A stretch of DNA of 64,000 nt from Paraburkholderia aromaticivorans (GTDB taxonomy: Bacteria > Pseudomonadota > Gammaproteobacteria > Burkholderiales > Burkholderiaceae), in NCBI RefSeq assembly GCF_012689525.1, contig NZ_CP051515.1, positions 2,294,001-2,358,000 on the forward strand. Direction: 5' to 3'. Below are positions 1 through 8,318 of this stretch, piece after piece (position 1 is the stretch's first letter; every line of letters begins with the position of its first letter). The position numbers and the translations under genes were made by a program. The notes below the pieces were generated by a model. It made no database searches. It had not been told where the DNA came from and saw only the letters and a program-made list of their open reading frames with translations.

Positions 1-334
1 ATGATGATTCTCCTTCACCCTGGTTGTTTTCAATAAGAGTCGTTTCGTGTGCTGCAGGACGCATGATCGGCTCCGACAGTTAGGTGGAAGTGAGCACGGC
101 GACGACGCTCGTCTGCAGGTCGATCGGCGTCGGCGTCGCGGTGACTCGCCCGCCGAACGAATGACACTAGCCCCCCATCATTTCCACTTGACTCGCGCTG
201 AAAATATAGGCAATATCTTTCCACTGTAAACATTTTGGTATCTGGCTTCGCATGGCCGCCATCCATAGTCCGCGTTTTGCGAAACCCACGGCCGACTGCC
301 ACAACGCGAACCTCCCCCTACTCTGGAGTCCACG
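1..334. other. Gene-poor left edge
   Basis: No convincing coding frame is seen. Short open frames on both strands lack ribosome sites and have arginine-rich shadow composition. A ribosome site (CTGGAG) about 8 bases before position 335 belongs to the next gene, whose promoter presumably lies here. No repeat or RNA gene was recognised. Confidence 0.5.
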
Positions 335-889
335 ATGAATCTCTTGCTGAGCTTTGCCCCGTTTCTGGCCTTTGCGGTAATCGAACGCCTTGCCGGCGCG
401 CAGGCGGGACTGATTGCCGGTGCGCTCGTCGCCGCCGCGCTGCTAGTGCGCGATTTCGTGAGCCCGGCTCGCCACGTCAAGCTGCTGGAAATCGGCACCG
501 TCCTGCTATTCGGGGCGCTGGCCGTCTACGCGCTGACCAATGACGTGCACTGGTCGATCGCCGCGGTGCGGCTGCGTGTCGATGCGGGGCTCGCGCTGAT
601 CGTGCTGGCGTCGATTGCCTTGCGCCGGCCATTCACGTTGCAGTACGCACGCGAAACCATCGGCCGCGAGCATTGGAACAGCGCGCGCTTCATCCATGTC
701 AACTATGTGATCAGCGCAGCCTGGGCGCTCGCGTTCGGCATGCTGGCGCTGGCCGACATCGCGATGGTTTATGCGCCGGCGCTGCCCCATTCGACGGGCG
801 TCATGGCGACCGTGATTGCGCTGGTCGCCGCGGTCAAGTTCACGTCGTGGTATCCCGAGCAGCACGCGGCCGCGCAGACATCGCGCTAG
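335..889 (+). CDS. Multi-pass inner-membrane protein, unknown function
   Basis: A 184-residue hydrophobic protein with about five predicted membrane segments, near residues 5-20, 24-40, 50-65, 82-96 and 125-170, separated by short polar loops. One loop near residues 97-122 carries a basic, aromatic stretch. The start has a good ribosome site (CTGGAG). I see no catalytic motif and do not recognise a characterised family. Its size and topology recall small conserved proteobacterial integral membrane proteins of the septation-protein type, but that is only a resemblance. It stands alone, 156 bases before a 47-codon peptide ORF on the same strand. Confidence 0.75.
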   Translation: MNLLLSFAPFLAFAVIERLAGAQAGLIAGALVAAALLVRDFVSPARHVKLLEIGTVLLFGALAVYALTNDVHWSIAAVRLRVDAGLALIVLASIALRRPFTLQYARETIGREHWNSARFIHVNYVISAAWALAFGMLALADIAMVYAPALPHSTGVMATVIALVAAVKFTSWYPEQHAAAQTSR

Positions 890-1045
890 TCACTGCGTTT
901 CGCAGCCCTGCGCCTGTCCATCGCAGGGTTCGGAATACCGACTAATTTCGCGCTAATTCACGAGGATCACGATGACTCTGTACCGCACGGAAAGACCCTC
1001 CGGGATCTCCGCAGATGCGGTTCGATCATCACGAGGATTAGCATC

Positions 1046-1189
1046 ATGGACACGCAAACCGCCCTTTCCACCGAGCCCGACGACACCGCCAACGCAACCG
1101 CCGACGCATCCGGAGCAGCGCTGGAGCCGCCGCTATCGGACGAGGATCTGCTGCCGTTCTATCTGCTCGCCATGGCCGGCGCCTATTGA
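1046..1189 (+). CDS. Possible 47-residue acidic peptide
   Basis: This short frame starts with ATG 6-9 bases after a GAGG ribosome site and stops before the response regulator. The first 30 residues are rich in Asp, Glu, Thr and Ala. The last 17 are hydrophobic and end in DLLPFYLLAMAGAY. That shape (polar leader, hydrophobic core, C-terminal Tyr) resembles some ribosomal peptide precursors such as mycofactocin MftA. No modifying enzyme is adjacent, so the comparison is suggestive only. A longer frame (972-1514) overlaps it in another phase but has shadow-like composition. Existence as a gene is uncertain. Confidence 0.4.
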   Translation: MDTQTALSTEPDDTANATADASGAALEPPLSDEDLLPFYLLAMAGAY

Positions 1190-1494
1190 CGACACCGCGA
1201 ACCGCCGCGCCGCGTCACGTGGCGGCTCGATCTGCCCCATGCGCCGGCGATATGTCGGCACGCCACGAGTCCCGGCCACCCATCGCTTCGCGCGCAGCGA
1301 AGTCCTCGACTCGTCCCGCGTCCACGCTTGCGTCCGCACGCACCAGACTTCTCATCCGTTCGACCAGATCGGCACGCCGGATCATGCCGCCGCGCGTGCG
1401 TCGGTTATCATTCAATCGCTCGCTTGCCGTGGCCCGGCCACGCACGCGCGAGCTGCGAGTCAGGCACAACCTGACTGTTGCCGACAGGACGATC
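1190..1494. other. Gene-poor gap before the response regulator
   Basis: Open frames here translate to Arg/Ser/Pro-rich sequence typical of non-coding frames in GC-rich DNA. An upstream extension of the response-regulator frame to 1186 is rejected because receiver domains begin at the MRILLVEDD motif. The promoter of the regulator-hydrolase pair should lie here; no clear promoter boxes were seen. Confidence 0.5.
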
Positions 1495-2178
1495 ATGAGA
1501 ATTCTCCTCGTTGAAGACGACTTGCAGATTGGTCAAAGTCTGCTGCGTGCACTCAAGGACGCCGACTATAGCGTCGACTGGGTGAGAGACGGCATCGCCG
1601 GGCGCGACGCGATGGCCAATGCCGAATACACCGTCGTGCTGCTCGATCTGGGCTTGCCCGGCATGAGCGGTATCGAGTTGCTGAAGTCGTCGCGCGCGGC
1701 TGGCAACGCGGTCCCGGTGCTGATCCTGACCGCCCGCGACGATCTCGATTCGCGGGTACAGGGTCTCGATGTCGGCGCCGACGACTACCTGCTCAAACCT
1801 TTTGACGTCCCCGAACTGCTCGCCCGCATCCGCGCCGTCCTGCGGCGCAAAGCGGGCTACGCATCGTCGCGTCTCGGCGACGAATCGCTCAGCCTCGATC
1901 TCGACAAGCGCACGCTGACCTGCAACGGCGCCACGACCGTGCTCTCCGCGCGCGAATTCGCGCTGATGCTCGCGTTTCTCGAACGCCCCGGCACGATCCT
2001 GTCGCGCGAACAACTCGAGGACCGTTTGTACGGCTGGGGCAAAGAGGTCGAAAGCAACGCGGTGGATGTGCTGATTCATTCGGTGCGCAAAAAATTCGGA
2101 CTTTCGGTGATTCGCAATGTGCGAGGGCTCGGCTGGACCGTCATGCTCGGCGAAGCCGGCAAAGGACCGGCGTCATGA
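1495..2178 (+). CDS. OmpR/PhoB-family response regulator (QseB/TctD type)
   Basis: A 227-residue two-component regulator. The receiver domain (residues 1-115) has the acidic pair in VEDD near residue 8, the phospho-acceptor Asp in LLDLGLPG near 51, the Thr of LTARD and the Lys of LLKPFD. The C-terminal winged helix (about 125-220) has the usual LSAREFALM and VRNVRGLGW segments. The start was placed at MRILLV, preceded by AGGA. Its stop overlaps the next gene in ATGA, so the two are translationally coupled. There is no histidine kinase next to it; the partner slot is filled by an exported hydrolase. Signal and targets are unknown. Confidence 0.93.
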   Translation: MRILLVEDDLQIGQSLLRALKDADYSVDWVRDGIAGRDAMANAEYTVVLLDLGLPGMSGIELLKSSRAAGNAVPVLILTARDDLDSRVQGLDVGADDYLLKPFDVPELLARIRAVLRRKAGYASSRLGDESLSLDLDKRTLTCNGATTVLSAREFALMLAFLERPGTILSREQLEDRLYGWGKEVESNAVDVLIHSVRKKFGLSVIRNVRGLGWTVMLGEAGKGPAS

Positions 2179-3161
2179 CGCACCTGCGCACCCTCATCGC
2201 GGCGACTTCGCTGCTCGCGCTGTTCAGCGCCACGCAGCCCGCGCTCGTCGAAGCGAAAACCGTCCACTACGCGAACGAGAAGGCCTGCCCTGTCGTTGCC
2301 GATCGGCCGGACCACAAGGCGTCGATTCGCGAGCAGATCGCGCATACGGTGAATGGCGACATCGCGTACTACCGCTTCGGCCACGGCACACCGATCGTGC
2401 TGCAAACCGGCTTTCGCGCGACGGTCGCCGAATGGGACGCGGCCTTTCTGACCGATCTCGCCAAACGGCATGAAGTGATCGTCTTCGACAACCGCGGCAT
2501 CGGCCGCTCGGAGCCGGCTGCATCGAGCTTTTCGACGCGGGACATGACGCTCGACGCGGCCGCGCTGATCGACACACTCCGACTCTCCGATGTCACCTTC
2601 GTCGGCTGGTCGATGGGCGGCGCGATTGCCCAGCAACTCGCGTTCGACCCGCCGCTCGCCGTGCGGCGCATCGTCCTCATGAGCGCGCCCGCGCCGGGAT
2701 CGCTCGGCGTGCCGGTGACGCCCGACGTCGAAGCCACGCTGTCCGGCAAACCGGGCACCACCTTCATGGACGTCATGCGGGTCCTGTTTCCGCCCACCGC
2801 GGTGGAGGCAGCGCAACGGTGCTTCCGTCAGAATATGTTCCAGCCGGCCGGCTACCAGTCGCCCGCCATTTCCGCGACGGCGACCGAAGGCCAGTCCGCG
2901 CTGCTGCACGATTGGGCCGGCGACGAGGCCGCCGCGGCAGCGCTGAAAAACGTGCGCCTCGCCACCCTGATCCTGACGGGCGCCGACGATCAGGTTCTGC
3001 CGAAGCAGAACTCGGAAGCGCTCGCCGGGCAGATTCCGCATGCGCAACTGCTCGTCGTGCGTTCGGCGGGCCACGCGATGATGTATCAATACCCGCACGC
3101 GCTGGCCGCCGCGATCAACGCGTTCATCGCAACGTCGCGCCCGCCCAGCAGCGCCGAATAA
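2175..3161 (+). CDS. Exported alpha/beta hydrolase
   Basis: A 328-residue protein with a cleavable signal peptide (hydrophobic run at residues 9-22, likely cut after VEA). The alpha/beta-hydrolase core follows, with nucleophile Ser in GWSMGG near residue 146, acid in GADDQVLP near 270-275, and His in SAGHAMM near 299. The FDNRGIG strand is typical of the family. It should act in the periplasm on an ester, lactone or similar bond; the substrate is unknown. It overlaps the response-regulator stop (ATGA) and has its own AAAGGA ribosome site. The 3' end overlaps the convergent esterase gene by 38 bases. Confidence 0.88.
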   Translation: MTHLRTLIAATSLLALFSATQPALVEAKTVHYANEKACPVVADRPDHKASIREQIAHTVNGDIAYYRFGHGTPIVLQTGFRATVAEWDAAFLTDLAKRHEVIVFDNRGIGRSEPAASSFSTRDMTLDAAALIDTLRLSDVTFVGWSMGGAIAQQLAFDPPLAVRRIVLMSAPAPGSLGVPVTPDVEATLSGKPGTTFMDVMRVLFPPTAVEAAQRCFRQNMFQPAGYQSPAISATATEGQSALLHDWAGDEAAAAALKNVRLATLILTGADDQVLPKQNSEALAGQIPHAQLLVVRSAGHAMMYQYPHALAAAINAFIATSRPPSSAE

Positions 3162-4128
3162 ATCCCGCAGCCTCGGCCAGCGCCGCGCGCGCTTCCGGTA
3201 CGAACGGCGAGAAGCATTGCCACGCGTGCGGCATCGCATGCCATTGCGCGAACTCCACGGCAATGCCCGCGCGCTGCAGTCTTGCCGCAAGCTCGCGCGC
3301 GTCGACGCTCAGCGCCTCGGCGTCGCTGGTTTGCACGTGAATCGGCGGCAAGCCATGCAGCCTCGCGCGCGCGGGCGACGCAAGCGGCTCGAAGCGCCTG
3401 ACGTTGCGCAGATACATGTCGGCGGCCACTTCCATCGCGGTGCGATTCATCGACAACACCGTGTGGCTCGCGCGCCAGATCGTCGTCAAATCCGCCCACG
3501 GCGAGAACAGCACGGCCCCCGCGGGCAGCGGATCGCCCGCGTCGCGCAACGCCACCAGCGCGGCGAGCGCGAGACCCGCACCCGCCGAATCGCCGGCGAA
3601 CACGATCGAGCTCGGCGCGATGCGCCGCGCCAACAGCGCCCGATAGGCCCGCAAGGTGTCCTCCAGCGCGGCGGGAAACGGATGTTCGGGTGCGAGGCTG
3701 TAGTCGAGCGCGAACACGGCCGATTGCGTCGAGCGGGCCAGTTCGATGGTCAACGCACGGTGCGTCGTGGGCGACCCGAAGTAGTACGCGCCGCCGTGCA
3801 GGTACAGCACCACGCTCTCCTCCGATTCCCGTGAAGCGCCGGACGGACGAATCCATTCGCCCTTCAGTTCGGCATCGGCGTGACGGCGCACGCGCGGATA
3901 AAGCCATGCAGCGGCGAGCCGGCCAGGCAAGCTGTAGCGATGCGCGCGCAAGCGCAGCGCATGCACGTCGGGCGCCGGGCGGCGGCTCGAACTGAAATGC
4001 AGCGCCATCACTAGCGGAATCGCGCGGCGCAGCCAGGCGGCCTGCCAGCTTTCGGCATGCGCTCGTGCCTGCGAGTCGTGCGGCACGCCATGATCGGTCG
4101 AAGTGGGCTGGGAATGCTGAACGTTCAT
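3124..4128 (-). CDS. HSL-family alpha/beta hydrolase (acetyl-esterase like)
   Basis: A 334-residue cytoplasmic hydrolase of the hormone-sensitive-lipase group. It shows the oxyanion motif YLHGGAYYFG near residues 107-117, the nucleophile motif FAGDSAGAG near 175-183, and a C-terminal His in MPHAWQ. Family members hydrolyse short acyl esters; some act on lactones. The first 45 residues are a polar and basic extension without a signal peptide. No strong ribosome site was seen before the ATG. It is convergent with, and overlaps, the exported hydrolase gene. Confidence 0.88.
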   Translation of the reverse strand: MNVQHSQPTSTDHGVPHDSQARAHAESWQAAWLRRAIPLVMALHFSSSRRPAPDVHALRLRAHRYSLPGRLAAAWLYPRVRRHADAELKGEWIRPSGASRESEESVVLYLHGGAYYFGSPTTHRALTIELARSTQSAVFALDYSLAPEHPFPAALEDTLRAYRALLARRIAPSSIVFAGDSAGAGLALAALVALRDAGDPLPAGAVLFSPWADLTTIWRASHTVLSMNRTAMEVAADMYLRNVRRFEPLASPARARLHGLPPIHVQTSDAEALSVDARELAARLQRAGIAVEFAQWHAMPHAWQCFSPFVPEARAALAEAAGFIRRCWAGATLR

Positions 4129-4262
4129 GATGATGATCTGAGCGGAAAGAAATAGCCGATGCCGAGGTCAGCGCGAATCGGCGATACGAGCGAGGCCGGT
4201 CGCCGCGAATTGATCGCGGATTCGACGTAAATGTGCTCCGCTCGTCCAGGTGGACGACGCGC

Positions 4263-4544
4263 TCAACGCGTCGCCATTTCGGCGGAGGCCTGCATCTCCG
4301 CGCGCGCCTCCTGCATCAAGGCAATCGCCCGGCCTGCATGGCCACCCATGTCGTAGCCGTTGGCGCGCTGCGCGGCGCGCATCCGGTCGATCGCCTGCTG
4401 CGCGTTGAAGTCCGCCGCTTCGATGTTCGGATGACGGCTCATGTAGTAGCCGTAGGCGTAGCCATCGTCGGCGACGGCACAGCCGGATACGAGTGATAGC
4501 GCCAGCGCGGTAGCGGCGACCAAAGCCAGTTGACGTTGCTTCAT
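4263..4544 (-). CDS. Small lipoprotein
   Basis: A 93-residue protein with a lipoprotein signal: hydrophobic residues 6-18 followed by LVSGC, predicting lipidation at Cys22. The mature part is helical and Ala/Met/Glu-rich, with a Tyr/Gly stretch just after the Cys. The ribosome site is AGAGGA. It lies 76 bases downstream of another small envelope protein on the same strand, and a 7-bp tandem repeat separates them. Function unknown. Confidence 0.75.
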   Translation of the reverse strand: MKQRQLALVAATALALSLVSGCAVADDGYAYGYYMSRHPNIEAADFNAQQAIDRMRAAQRANGYDMGGHAGRAIALMQEARAEMQASAEMATR

Positions 4545-4560
4545 GACTGATAATCCTCTT

Positions 4561-4588
4561 GATCGTTGATCGTTGATCGTTGATCGTT
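4561..4588. repeat. Four tandem copies of a 7-bp unit (GATCGTT)
   Basis: Four perfect consecutive copies of GATCGTT fill 28 bases between two small envelope-protein genes, ending 16 bases upstream of the lipoprotein start. Short perfect tandem arrays can vary in copy number by slippage, and its place in the leader could affect spacing of expression signals. Confidence 0.9.
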
Positions 4589-4620
4589 AGTTCGGGGTCC
4601 TGCCGGTTCAGGTCCGCGCC

Positions 4621-4893
4621 TCAACGGCGCCAGTAGCCATAACCGTAACCCCAGCCGCCGTAATAGCGCGGATACTGCGGACGCCCGTAGTACCCGATCA
4701 CGACAGGCGCCGCGTACACCGGCGGCGGAGGCGGCGGTGCGTAGTAGACCGGCGGCGGCACGTAAGCGGGCACCACCGGATACGCCGGCACGCCTACTCC
4801 GACACCGACACCGACGAACACATGAGCTTGGGCGCAGCTCACCAGGCCGGCGCCGAGCGCCGCGGCGACTATTAGATGGCGAATGACTTTCAT
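4621..4893 (-). CDS. Secreted Pro/Tyr/Gly-rich small protein
   Basis: A 90-residue protein with a signal peptide (hydrophobic residues 5-20, cut near AQA). The mature part is low complexity: Val-Gly dipeptides, then Pro-Pro-Tyr runs, then a Gly-Tyr-Arg-Trp tail. Similar short Tyr/Pro-rich exported proteins are common in Burkholderiaceae and have no assigned role. The ribosome site AAGGGG is strong. It probably shares transcription with the downstream lipoprotein gene. Confidence 0.75.
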   Translation of the reverse strand: MKVIRHLIVAAALGAGLVSCAQAHVFVGVGVGVGVPAYPVVPAYVPPPVYYAPPPPPPVYAAPVVIGYYGRPQYPRYYGGWGYGYGYWRR

Positions 4894-5143
4894 TTTCTGT
4901 TCCCCTTGTCGGTCGGTGCGAGTCGGTTGGCTGCATCGAATGACTGCATTGTGGTCACGCAGAATGAGGGGGAAATTAGCGGCGTGTCAGTCCGAAATTC
5001 GCGCTCGGCCGAGGTGTGATCCGCCGGTTTCGAGCGCTCATTTCCGGCTCATTCTTCGCGCCTAAGCTTCATTCCATCGACGGGCAACGCCGGCTCCCGC
5101 AGCCGGATCGAAACACTCGTCGCAACACGGACTGGAGAAAATC

Positions 5144-5329
5144 ATGTTCACTGAACTTGCGAAGAAACTGAGCGCCTTGCTGATCACCACCGAGGACCAC
5201 GAACGCGAGGCCTATCTGGCGTCGTCGGTCGATCTGGTCGATCTGGAACACCGCATCAACGTGGTCGAAACACATGCGGATCCAGCACGCTGGTATGGGG
5301 CCAGCACGCCCCATGAATGGAGGATTTGA
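5144..5329 (+). CDS. DUF3563-type small protein
   Basis: A 61-residue protein whose segment EREAYLASSVDLVDLEHRI matches my memory of the DUF3563 family, small proteins found mainly in Burkholderiaceae and of unknown function. It is mostly helical, acidic in the middle, with no signal peptide. The ribosome site (CTGGAG) is well placed. It stands alone, convergent with the carotenoid oxygenase gene. Confidence 0.85.
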   Translation: MFTELAKKLSALLITTEDHEREAYLASSVDLVDLEHRINVVETHADPARWYGASTPHEWRI

Positions 5330-5435
5330 AGCGCGTCTTCCCGCCCACGCTCTATGCGTGCTTCACTCAAATGTGTCCACGAGGTTGTGGATCGACGGGC
5401 TCGCGTGCTCCGGCGCAATGCGCCATTCACGCGGG

Positions 5436-6830
5436 CTAATCGCGCGCCGCCAGCCAGTTGCCGTGAAAGCCGTTCGGCACGCGGTGCGGATTCTCCACCG
5501 TGGCAAGCGGTCCCGCCGCGACCTGCAACGCGTCGAACACCAGCAGGTCGCTGCGCTGCTCGGCACCGCGATACACCACGGCGAGGATCCAGCCGTCGCC
5601 CTCCGCGGCGTCGATCGTGCGCGCTACGAAGACCGGCTCCGATGTCGCGTCGCCGTCCGCGAGTCGATAGTTATCGAGCGCTCGCGGGTTGGCATGATCG
5701 ACGTGGGTGATCTGTGAGAACAGTCCGCCGCCATCGTCATCGCCCGAATGCGCGGCCAGCCATCCATGACGATACGGCCTGCCGGCGAAACGCTCGTCGA
5801 TGCGGGGAAATTCGCCGCTCACATCGGCGATGATCGTGCTCGTGAAGACGCGCTCCTGGCCGCGCCGGTCGAGCGTCCAGCGGCACAGGCGCGCATGGCC
5901 GGCGCCGTCGATCGCGCGGCCGTCGGGCCATGTGAAGTCCGGCGGAGCATCGAACTGCATCACGTCGATGTAGATGCAAGCGTCGTCCTCCCATGCGTTC
6001 ATTACGTGAAAGACAAAGCACGCCGGCCCGCTCCACCAGTCGACTTCGCCACTGCCGTCGCGTCGCAGGACACCGACGAAGCTGCCGAACTGCGGCTCCC
6101 ACGCGTAAGGCGGCAAGCCCGCGCGCATCCGCGCCGCGCTCGCCGTGAGCGGCATCACCGGAAAGAGCAGATGCCGCGCGCTAAACGCGAAGTCATGGAC
6201 CATGCTCGCGTAAGGCGCGTCGAAGCGCGGCAGATGCGTCACGTGCCCGCCCGTATCGATGCTGCCGGCCGTCATGCCCGCCCCCAAACCATCGGGTCCG
6301 CCATAGCCGAAAAACAGCAACTCGCCGGTATCCGGTTCGACCTTCGGATGCGCCGTGAACGCACCCTGCAGCGCACCGCCAAAGTCGACCTGGCCGAGCG
6401 TGTTCAGTGTCCGCGAGTGCAACTCCACCGGCAGATGCGCCTCCTCCAGCGCAAGCAGGCGGTTGCCGTGCATCAGCACATTGGTATTGGCGACGCCGTC
6501 ATCGCCCGGGATTGCCTTCTCCGGCGGAGCGCCGAAGGCAGTGACGTCGGCGGCCCCGCCGGCCCGTTCGGCAACCCAGCGCTGCGTGCGTACCCAGCGG
6601 TTCCGGTACGTCACGCCGCCGTTCGCGAACTCGAAGCGATGGACCATGCCGTGCCCCGCAAACCAGTGCCGCGCTGGATCGGGATGAAGCGGATTAGGGC
6701 CGTTGCGGACCAGCACGCCCGCAAGCCCGGACGGCAACTCGCCGCGCACAGGCAGCGGGCCGCAGTCGGTTTCGAAATCGATCGGCGCCAGATTGGCGCG
6801 GTATCCGTCCATGTCCAAACGTTCGTTCAT
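5436..6830 (-). CDS. Carotenoid cleavage oxygenase family protein
   Basis: A 464-residue non-haem iron oxygenase of the RPE65/CCO family. The four iron-ligand histidines fall in family-typical positions: AHPK, VHDFA, FHVMNAW and the C-terminal NGFHGNW. These enzymes cleave a C=C bond of carotenoids, apocarotenoids or stilbene-type compounds to aldehydes or ketones. The start at 6830 is preferred because TAGGCGG sits just upstream; an upstream ATG at 6872 lies in the AT-rich promoter region. It is divergent from the acyl-ACP-reductase-like gene with a 244-bp shared intergenic region. No carotenoid synthesis genes are in the window, so the substrate is open. Confidence 0.92.
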   Translation of the reverse strand: MNERLDMDGYRANLAPIDFETDCGPLPVRGELPSGLAGVLVRNGPNPLHPDPARHWFAGHGMVHRFEFANGGVTYRNRWVRTQRWVAERAGGAADVTAFGAPPEKAIPGDDGVANTNVLMHGNRLLALEEAHLPVELHSRTLNTLGQVDFGGALQGAFTAHPKVEPDTGELLFFGYGGPDGLGAGMTAGSIDTGGHVTHLPRFDAPYASMVHDFAFSARHLLFPVMPLTASAARMRAGLPPYAWEPQFGSFVGVLRRDGSGEVDWWSGPACFVFHVMNAWEDDACIYIDVMQFDAPPDFTWPDGRAIDGAGHARLCRWTLDRRGQERVFTSTIIADVSGEFPRIDERFAGRPYRHGWLAAHSGDDDGGGLFSQITHVDHANPRALDNYRLADGDATSEPVFVARTIDAAEGDGWILAVVYRGAEQRSDLLVFDALQVAAGPLATVENPHRVPNGFHGNWLAARD

Positions 6831-6846
6831 ACGGCCGCCTAAAATT

Positions 6847-6912
6847 TTCCAATGGAAAGATTTTGACTTCACCGGCTCGTTTGGTCAACACATCTTCTCA
6901 TTGGAAAAATCT
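6847..6912. promoter_or_regulatory. Paired TTGGAAA-like sites in a divergent promoter region
   Basis: A near-palindrome TTCCAATGGAA (6847-6857) followed by AGATTTT is echoed about 45 bases later by CATTGGAAAAATCT (6899-6912). Both lie between the carotenoid oxygenase and the acyl-ACP-reductase-like gene, in DNA more AT-rich than its surroundings. This is a reasonable candidate for an operator of a dimeric regulator. No regulator is identified. Confidence 0.35.
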
Positions 6913-7074
6913 ACCGGACCGGATCGCCAGAGACGCCCATTCCCGGCAATGCGAAGCAACAGACGGGCACATCGCATCAGTTTTCTCTAGAGTTGAAGGG
7001 TCGACCATCTAACACGCCAGTCGACTTTGTCGCGCTGATTGTCCAGCGTGAGTTTCAATCAAAGGGAAAATCAA

Positions 7075-8301
7075 ATGAGAACTTCTGTTCACCACGAAGT
7101 AATGACCTATTCCGACGAGCAAACCGGGGTTCGTCAACTTCAAACGGGCGCCTTGGCACTTAAACACACGATCAGCCCGGACGAGATCCGGGATAACCTG
7201 CCCGCCGGTCAAGGCGGCGTCGGGTTTTTATTTCACGCTACCGACTGGGAAACACTTTCGTTTTCATTTCACAATGTGAAGCATCGAAATGCGTCATTCG
7301 AAGAAGAGCTTTGGAACACCAAGCCTTTCATTGCCTCACCGATCTATTCGGGATCCCAGATCATCGGCGCCAATATTGCCTGTCCGGTGCCGCTCGAAAT
7401 GTGGCTCGGCAGCCCGCGCGGCATCAAGCGATTCCGCGAGACGCAATTTTTCCCGGCACTGGAGCTGGCAAGACAGGCCGGCCTGAACATGGTGGCGATG
7501 GGCGCCTCCACGCCTTACGCCTGCAACTACGGGGCACTGCCGCGCGATACCAAGCCGCCGCATATCACCACGGGTCACGCCGCCACCGCCGCGATGCTGA
7601 AAGATTGGGCCATGCACTGCTGCAATGAACTCGACCTCGAATTCGGTAAGACCAAGCTTGCTCTATTCGGCGCGGCCGGCCGGCTCGGCACGACGGTGGC
7701 CAAATACGCGCTCTACAAAGATGCACCGCGCGAGCTTGTTCTGATCGATCTGCCGGACAAGGTGAACCTGCTCACGGAACAAGCCAAGGAGTTGATGGCG
7801 TCGGACCTGCTCGGTAAAACGCGGGTTTCCGTGCACACCTTCAGCCCGAACACCCCATTGCCGGACTTCGATGGCGCAATTCTGGCGAGCAGCACCAGCG
7901 TGCCCTACCTCACCGCGGCCGATCTCAAGCGCGCGCACTTCTGGATCGACGACTCCCACCCGCGGGCGGCGAGCGTCGAGGCTGAACTCGCGTCACGCGG
8001 TCATACGCTATATATTGAATGCTTCGCCCGTGGGCCGGCCGGACTCAACACCGCGTTCCCGTTCCGGCTGCCGACCACGCGCGATTGCTATACCTGTTTC
8101 GCCGAAGGCTACTCCGCCTGGCAGGAAGGCATTGCGTCCGACTTCATCATCGGCAGCCCGCCCGTGTGGTCCGTCTCGTACACGCACAGCCTGCTGAAGA
8201 AGTACGGCTTCGCGGTCGGCCCTTTCCACGGGAAAGACGGTTCGCCGATCGAGCTGGCGGATGCACAACTTCGCGGCAAGCAAGAATTGATGGGCTCGTA
8301 A
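7075..8301 (+). CDS. Rossmann-fold enzyme resembling long-chain acyl-ACP reductase; candidate signal synthase
   Basis: A 408-residue cytoplasmic protein. Residues 195-225 hold a nucleotide-binding strand with GAAGRLG (199-205), preceded by a GHAATAAM segment. The segment TCFAEG at 340-345 places Cys341 where, as I recall it, cyanobacterial acyl-ACP reductase has its acyl-accepting Cys (ACFAEA). The upstream block CPVPLEMW...LNMVAMGA also resembles that family. Family members reduce fatty acyl-ACP to aldehyde with NADPH. The start at 7075 has an AAAGGGAAAA ribosome site; an alternative at 7039 adds 12 residues. It is followed after 17 bases by a CqsS-like sensor kinase, the position where phc/lqs/cqs loci carry the signal synthase. 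It could instead belong to an uncharacterised relative such as Ralstonia PhcB; I cannot align to test that. Confidence 0.7.
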   Translation: MRTSVHHEVMTYSDEQTGVRQLQTGALALKHTISPDEIRDNLPAGQGGVGFLFHATDWETLSFSFHNVKHRNASFEEELWNTKPFIASPIYSGSQIIGANIACPVPLEMWLGSPRGIKRFRETQFFPALELARQAGLNMVAMGASTPYACNYGALPRDTKPPHITTGHAATAAMLKDWAMHCCNELDLEFGKTKLALFGAAGRLGTTVAKYALYKDAPRELVLIDLPDKVNLLTEQAKELMASDLLGKTRVSVHTFSPNTPLPDFDGAILASSTSVPYLTAADLKRAHFWIDDSHPRAASVEAELASRGHTLYIECFARGPAGLNTAFPFRLPTTRDCYTCFAEGYSAWQEGIASDFIIGSPPVWSVSYTHSLLKKYGFAVGPFHGKDGSPIELADAQLRGKQELMGS

Positions 8302-8318
8302 ACGTCACTGGAGGCCTG

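Noticed and set aside
972..1514. 180-codon frame overlapping the 47-residue peptide
   Set aside because: A ribosome-like sequence precedes it, but the protein is Arg/Pro/Thr-rich without recognisable structure and runs into the response regulator in a different phase.
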